Below are positions 5,189-8,705 of a DNA stretch of 8,705 bases, one piece after another. The notes under the pieces were generated by a model. The model saw only the letters and a program-made list of their open reading frames with translations. It was not told the origin of the DNA and made no database searches. Source of the DNA: Thermoplasmata archaeon. Its GTDB lineage: Archaea; Thermoplasmatota; B47-G6; B47-G6B; 47-G6. The DNA is taken from positions 1 through 8,705 of the forward strand of contig QMTT01000017.1 in assembly GCA_003663565.1 (NCBI GenBank), written 5' to 3'. How positions within the stretch are numbered: the stretch's first letter is position 1; each line of letters begins with the position of its first letter. A program made the translations under genes and the position numbers.

Positions 5189-7829
5189 TTAACTCTCCTC
5201 TTGCGTCAAGTTGATACAACATAGAATGAATTTCAAAATCAAGTCCATCAGAAAGGTATTCTAGTTGGAAACAATTAATCCCCTCTTGACTTGTCTCTAA
5301 TCCTGGTTGGGCCAGTGAATAACCTGACCGAACTAAGCTCATTGCTTGTGGTGTGGCTAAAGTCGTTCCACTCGAAGCTAAATCAGGATAGATCTTTGTT
5401 ACAAGCGAACCCGAAGCCAACGCTTTAGCCTCAATCCAATTCTTCCTAAATGTCATTTTATTCGTAGGAGACTTGTCTTGAATTGTACTAATAACTCTAG
5501 TCTTAATTGAAGCAGCAATATTTTGACTAGTATTACTAGTATCTTTATCTACCAAACCATCTTCCAACCTTACTACATAACCATCTCCAAGACCTGCATA
5601 GTTATACCACCTATCATTTGTTCCCCTCAAGAGAAGTCCACAGGTAATATCTTCGTATCTCTCCCAAGAAGGATACCACTCGTCAGTCAGATAATTATAA
5701 ACCAATTCACCACCACCAAGTAACAAGTGATACTCGTTATTATTCTTGTCCAAAAAAGCTTGTCTGTTCCTAATCTCTGTAGCGTCAATAGCATTAGCCT
5801 TTTCAGGATTAAAGTAATCGTCTATCGGCATAGAAACTTTTCTTGGTTTTCTCCCATCAAGAGCATAAATCCCATCAACTTCTTGCCAAATTGCAATAGA
5901 CAGAGGTTCATTTCTGTGCATTGTAGGACTTCCAGTTTCAACTACATGAGCCGTCTGTGGCGAAGCTATTCCAACTGTTGTTGATACTCGAAGAGAACCA
6001 AAAGTTTCTGGTGAATATCCTTCAAGCAAGTACACTTCGTTTTTCTTCCACACGAGCAATTCGTTATGAAATTTTCTTACGGTAAGTATAGGATCCATGT
6101 TTCCCATCTGTTCTGTATAACCAGAATCTGTACCACAGAAACAATCAGGTCTATCCTTTGCCGAAAACCTAAGTCTATTAGGATATTCAGAATCTCCCCA
6201 GGTAAGATTTCGTCCCTTAAAATCAATACACCCATCAGTAGGAGCGAGTTCCTCGGGAAAAGGAATATAATTTATTCCCCAAATGCGTACCTCATCAGTC
6301 AAAGTGGCATCCCAAGAAACCCTATACCAATAGCCTGGGATAGAATCCCAATCAAAGGTTCTTCGTTCGACAATCTTTCCCGAAGCGTCCCAAACAACAG
6401 TTCCTGAATGAACAAAGCTAGAATCCGTCCCGTCATAAGTTCCATCATCAAAGGTCCCAGCATTGTTCCAACTATCTCCATCCCAATACTCAATCAAATC
6501 TATTTGAGCATTCAGAGCATTTTCATATCCCGCAGTAATACCAAATCCAATTCCGGTAATAGGCTCAGCAGCCTTAACGTAGACAAATGAGCTAATTCCT
6601 TCAGCTCCTATATCCATATAAACTGAAGTAGATTCATTGGTAACCTTTCCCGTGTAATCCTGGTATTCTGTTCCATCATAAAGTCTACAAGCTCCTATCC
6701 ACTCATAAACCCCATTCCACTTATTGGTCATCCGAGTCATATCAAACTGAACCTGACACTTGCGGACTCGAACAGCACTTGTAAGAGCCGCATCAAGAGT
6801 AATCTGATACCAATACCCCATATAACCTTCGAGAACTTTCATCTCATCAGCGCCTTCAGTCCAAGTCATATTACCATCTTGGGCCAGAGTTACAGCAAAA
6901 GTAATAGTTCCTGGATCTGTTCCAGGAACATAAGCAGCAAATCCTGAGGTATCAACAGCAACAGAAAACGAATTAGCGTCAATATAAGTAATAACATTAT
7001 CCCCATTAAGCGCTGTCCAATCTGCCTGAGTAATACCAGCAATTACTGCTGTCTGACCATTAACCATTCCATGACCTGTCCAGGTAACAACACAAGGATT
7101 AGCTACAGAAAGATCCTCTATAGCCACTGGCGTAGCATTAGCTTTAGTGTCATCAGCAACCGTTAGTTCAGCCCAGGCTCCAGCTCTCCATGCTTTAACC
7201 GTAGCTGTAACAGACTTAGCATTTACAACGGAACCCAAATCAAAATTAATTCCCTTCGCTGGTTCTGGAGAGCAAACATAAAGCTCATCATCAGCATCAT
7301 CATGTAAAGTAGCATAAGTGTCGGTTCTATTATCTGTAGTTTTTCGAGTAAAATCCACATAGGTATCAGCTCCAGAACCTCCTATATCGAATTTCGCCAA
7401 AAACCCGGAACAAAAAGGCGAGTCTCCACCCCAAACAAGAGGACCTCCTTCTCCATCTCCAAGAAATAAATGTTCTCTAATTACATCCCAAAACACAGGT
7501 GTCGTTCCAGAAACAACTCCCACACTAGTCCCAAAAGTTGTTCCTGTTGCTATAGGATTATTTGTAGCTTTATAAATTAAACTATTCATTTGAGCAAAAA
7601 AATGGTAATCCCCATTTCTTGGATGAGTGTATTGAATCAAAGCATCAATGGCACGAGCAGAGATTTGCGTCGTATGATGCAGTGTATTACCCTTTCGAGT
7701 TTTCCAACCACCCAATTCTCCGACCTTTCTCACATTCTTACCATCAGTAAGACTTCCTACAGGAAGCAATGTTGCAGGAGAATTTCCGTCATACTTGCCC
7801 TTGAATAGTTCCTTAAACATCTGTATCAT
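5178..7829 (-). CDS. Tail nozzle / tail tubular B-like virion protein with internal duplication and FCCH-like insert
   Basis: This 883-residue protein is probably the nozzle that closes the short tail and channels DNA. The N-terminus (11-48) has the opening typical of these beta-propeller proteins: 'G-N-x-P' and 'L-P-V-G-S-L-x-D-G-x-N-V', then an Arg/Lys-rich turn. Propeller-like blades continue at 60-160 and 530-760, including GRNLTWGDSEYPNRLRFS, KFHNELLVWKKNEVYLLEG and VDGIYALDGRKPRKVS. The central region (about 195-526) holds two related beta modules, at about 195-366 and 408-526. Both contain W-x4-W and a conserved G-YWY...D-A-x-L-T-x-x-V-R block (338-354 and 499-515). The first copy is split by an FCCH-like domain at about 237-313. 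The ATG at 7829 has AGGAG ten bases upstream; an in-frame ATG at 7820 is the alternative. The C-terminus overlaps the next gene by 11 bases. A P22 gp10-type stabilisation protein is a related possibility. Confidence 0.72.
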   Translation of the reverse strand: MIQMFKELFKGKYDGNSPATLLPVGSLTDGKNVRKVGELGGWKTRKGNTLHHTTQISARAIDALIQYTHPRNGDYHFFAQMNSLIYKATNNPIATGTTFGTSVGVVSGTTPVFWDVIREHLFLGDGEGGPLVWGGDSPFCSGFLAKFDIGGSGADTYVDFTRKTTDNRTDTYATLHDDADDELYVCSPEPAKGINFDLGSVVNAKSVTATVKAWRAGAWAELTVADDTKANATPVAIEDLSVANPCVVTWTGHGMVNGQTAVIAGITQADWTALNGDNVITYIDANSFSVAVDTSGFAAYVPGTDPGTITFAVTLAQDGNMTWTEGADEMKVLEGYMGYWYQITLDAALTSAVRVRKCQVQFDMTRMTNKWNGVYEWIGACRLYDGTEYQDYTGKVTNESTSVYMDIGAEGISSFVYVKAAEPITGIGFGITAGYENALNAQIDLIEYWDGDSWNNAGTFDDGTYDGTDSSFVHSGTVVWDASGKIVERRTFDWDSIPGYWYRVSWDATLTDEVRIWGINYIPFPEELAPTDGCIDFKGRNLTWGDSEYPNRLRFSAKDRPDCFCGTDSGYTEQMGNMDPILTVRKFHNELLVWKKNEVYLLEGYSPETFGSLRVSTTVGIASPQTAHVVETGSPTMHRNEPLSIAIWQEVDGIYALDGRKPRKVSMPIDDYFNPEKANAIDATEIRNRQAFLDKNNNEYHLLLGGGELVYNYLTDEWYPSWERYEDITCGLLLRGTNDRWYNYAGLGDGYVVRLEDGLVDKDTSNTSQNIAASIKTRVISTIQDKSPTNKMTFRKNWIEAKALASGSLVTKIYPDLASSGTTLATPQAMSLVRSGYSLAQPGLETSQEGINCFQLEYLSDGLDFEIHSMLYQLDARGELSVV
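5195..5200 (-). promoter_or_regulatory. Ribosome binding site favouring a GTG start
   Basis: GAGGAG sits six bases before GTG 5188, inside the last codons of the nozzle gene. It is the stronger of two candidate sites for the cysteine-rich gene and is the reason the GTG start is preferred. The GTG start gives an 11-base overlap, in line with the overlaps at neighbouring junctions. Confidence 0.5.
6252..6608 (-). repeat. Nozzle beta module, copy 2 (uninterrupted)
   Basis: Residues about 408-526 form the second copy. It contains IEYWDGDSW (W449, W454), then SGTVVWDASGK, and ends with GYWYRVSWDATLTDEVRIW. The closing block matches copy 1 at G, YWY, D-A, L-T and V-R. No insert is present between the W-x4-W motif and the VVW strand, only a short Gly/Asp/Thr loop. 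Confidence 0.6.
6732..7247 (-). repeat. Nozzle beta module, copy 1 (split by insert)
   Basis: Residues about 195-366 form the first copy of a repeated protein module. It starts at FDLGS, has W214 and W219 spaced as in copy 2, is interrupted by the FCCH-like insert, and resumes at LAQDGNMTW, ending with GYWYQITLDAALTSAVRVR. The repeat is visible in protein but is too diverged to stand out as a DNA repeat. Confidence 0.6.
6891..7121 (-). other. FCCH-like beta domain inserted in the nozzle protein
   Basis: Residues about 237-313 of the nozzle protein carry the pattern found in the small beta domains of phage structural proteins that databases label 'ubiquitin-activating enzyme E1 FCCH-like'. 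The visible elements are N-P-x-V-V-T (244-249), H-G-M (253-255), N-G (257-258), V-I-A-G (262-265), L-N-G (274-276), N-S-F-S-V (286-290) and V-D-T-S-G (292-296). The label reflects fold resemblance only and implies no ubiquitin chemistry. It interrupts a module that is otherwise repeated further along the protein. Boundaries are by eye and could be off by about ten residues. Confidence 0.68.
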
Positions 7830-8668
7830 AAGTAAGGTTCTCCTATGCTCATACCTTGATTCTCAATAACCCGAGTATCGATCCAAGCAGTAAGATCATT
7901 ACGAACAGCTTTAAAATCACTAGTAAACATAGCAAAAACTTTTTCGTCCATATTTGCTCCTGGTTTGCTCATAGCAAGTACAGTTGCTCGTAAAACAATA
8001 TAATCGTTACACTCACTTGGAGTAATTGGCACAATTCCATAAGTATTAGAACCAGGATCTACTGCTGGAGTTAGAGTTAGTACTCGTGTAGAACCCACAT
8101 AATCTGTAACATCATAAACTCCAGGATTTGAACCTCCAATCACTTCGAGTTCAGCTTTATTGTAATGATCGTTCCTAACACTATGAGCCAAAGAATCCTC
8201 TAAAGTCAGCGTTCCAGCAGTACTTGCACTAGCTGTACCCGCATGAAGTTCATAAGGCTTTTGCTGATACCACAAGGTCATAGTCTCGTTCAGCGAATCC
8301 TCATTAATTTCAATGGAATTTCTAAGAACGTAAGCCTCGCGAGATCTATTAATATCAGTACCTGTGCCAAAAGTCCTGCTAATCCGTCTCTGACCTACCG
8401 AATTTAACCAATTTACTGGACTATTATCGGAATCCTCCAAGTAAACAGGTTTCATACAATCATCAGGAAAGGTAATTACTGAATCTGTACAGGTTATACT
8501 CTTGGACTTAACCAACCATTGGCCCGCAGACATACTAAAACGTCTAATCAATTCAGTATACGCCTGATTAAGCATTCTTAGGGTATTAGCTTTTGTCCAA
8601 TTAGCCGGAGAAACCTCACCAATATTACTCCGCAAGAGTTCTACCATATCATAAGCATTTGTTAACAT
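7826..8668 (-). CDS. Phage head-tail adaptor (connector) protein
   Basis: This 280-residue protein probably forms the adaptor ring that docks under the portal and joins the head to the tail nozzle. The N-terminus (about 1-45) is helical with the pattern usual for phage adaptors: a leucine-rich helix, a Trp (W24), then a leucine/asparagine helix (LRMLNQAYTELIRRF). It is followed by a strand and the FPDDCMKPVYLED segment near 67-79, where phage adaptors commonly have an 'FP-D' turn. Residues about 143-212 look like an inserted beta module (THR/SER-rich start, then VTDYVGSTRVLTLTP). The C-terminus (about 216-270) returns to helices. The ATG has AAGG seven bases upstream. Its TGA stop shares four bases (ATGA) with the next start, so translation is probably coupled to the nozzle gene. 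The family assignment rests on recognised sequence style and gene order, not on a search. Confidence 0.72.
   Translation of the reverse strand: MLTNAYDMVELLRSNIGEVSPANWTKANTLRMLNQAYTELIRRFSMSAGQWLVKSKSITCTDSVITFPDDCMKPVYLEDSDNSPVNWLNSVGQRRISRTFGTGTDINRSREAYVLRNSIEINEDSLNETMTLWYQQKPYELHAGTASASTAGTLTLEDSLAHSVRNDHYNKAELEVIGGSNPGVYDVTDYVGSTRVLTLTPAVDPGSNTYGIVPITPSECNDYIVLRATVLAMSKPGANMDEKVFAMFTSDFKAVRNDLTAWIDTRVIENQGMSIGEPYL
7838..7844 (-). promoter_or_regulatory. Ribosome binding site of the nozzle gene
   Basis: AGGAGAA on the minus strand lies inside the end of the adaptor gene, with ten bases between AGGAG and ATG 7829. It would be 19 bases from the in-frame ATG at 7820, which is too far, so it supports the 7829 start and the ATGA overlap with the adaptor stop. 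Confidence 0.6.
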
Positions 8669-8669
8669 A

Positions 8670-8705
8670 TCAATACCTTATCATCTGATCACCCTGAGAA
8701 GTTTC
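8670..8705 (-). CDS. C-terminal end of an upstream gene (partial, product unknown)
   Basis: Reading the minus strand from the window edge, one frame stays open for 11 codons (ETSQGDQMIRY) and ends at TGA 8672-8670. The other two frames close within a few codons. The stop lies one base before the adaptor start, matching the tight packing of the other junctions, so this is probably the tail of a real gene. In many short-tailed phages the major capsid protein gene precedes the adaptor, which makes a capsid protein a reasonable guess from position only. Eleven residues are too few to identify a family. Confidence 0.5.
   Translation of the reverse strand, partial: ETSQGDQMIRY

Noticed and set aside
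6299..6493. Minus-strand frame of 64 codons inside the nozzle gene
   Set aside because: It is an out-of-frame reading of a coherent repeated module of the nozzle protein and shows no domain of its own.
1..8705. tRNA genes, CRISPR arrays, insertion sequences or attachment sites
   Set aside because: I see no cloverleaf-like segment, no regularly spaced direct repeats, no transposase-like frame and no terminal inverted repeats in the window.
1..8705. Alternative genetic code
   Set aside because: TAA, TAG and TGA each end at least one gene at a sensible junction, and no gene needs stop read-through.

Overview
The window reads as part of the virion (structural) gene block of a tailed phage or prophage, most likely one with a short, podovirus-like tail. 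Every convincing gene lies on the minus strand, so transcription runs from high to low coordinates. The DNA is AT-rich and tightly packed, with a largest gap of 37 bases. Genes overlap or nearly touch, and most starts have a GGAG/AGGAGG-type Shine-Dalgarno (SD) sequence, so the host uses classical SD initiation. TAA, TAG and TGA all end genes here and the long frames carry no in-frame stops, which fits the standard bacterial code. I see no host gene, integrase, tRNA, insertion sequence or CRISPR array, and I cannot name the host.

In transcription order: the last 11 codons of an upstream gene (8705-8670); a head-tail adaptor (8668-7826); a long nozzle-type tail protein (7829-5178); a cysteine-rich, Ig-like virion protein (5188-3950); a small basic zinc-ribbon protein (3962-3552); a helical Gln/Glu-rich protein (3568-2951); a 541-residue protein of unknown family (2913-1288); and the first 426 codons of a further large protein that runs off the window (1279-1).

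Adaptor followed by nozzle is the usual order at the head-tail junction of short-tailed phages. Setting the cysteine-rich gene aside, the following gene sizes (about 136, 205, 541 and at least 426 residues) run from small to large, as genes 13-16 do in T7, where products 14-16 are ejected with the DNA. The last three proteins contain no cysteine, whereas the presumed external protein has 23. I infer, but cannot prove, that the last three genes encode internal or ejection proteins and that the cysteine-rich protein is an outer fibre, spike or decoration protein.

The most unusual points are: an internal duplication in the nozzle protein, with an FCCH-like beta domain inserted into the first copy only; the cysteine-rich protein itself; a zinc-ribbon gene embedded by overlaps in the virion operon; and a purine-rich, SD-like tract inside the cysteine-rich gene.
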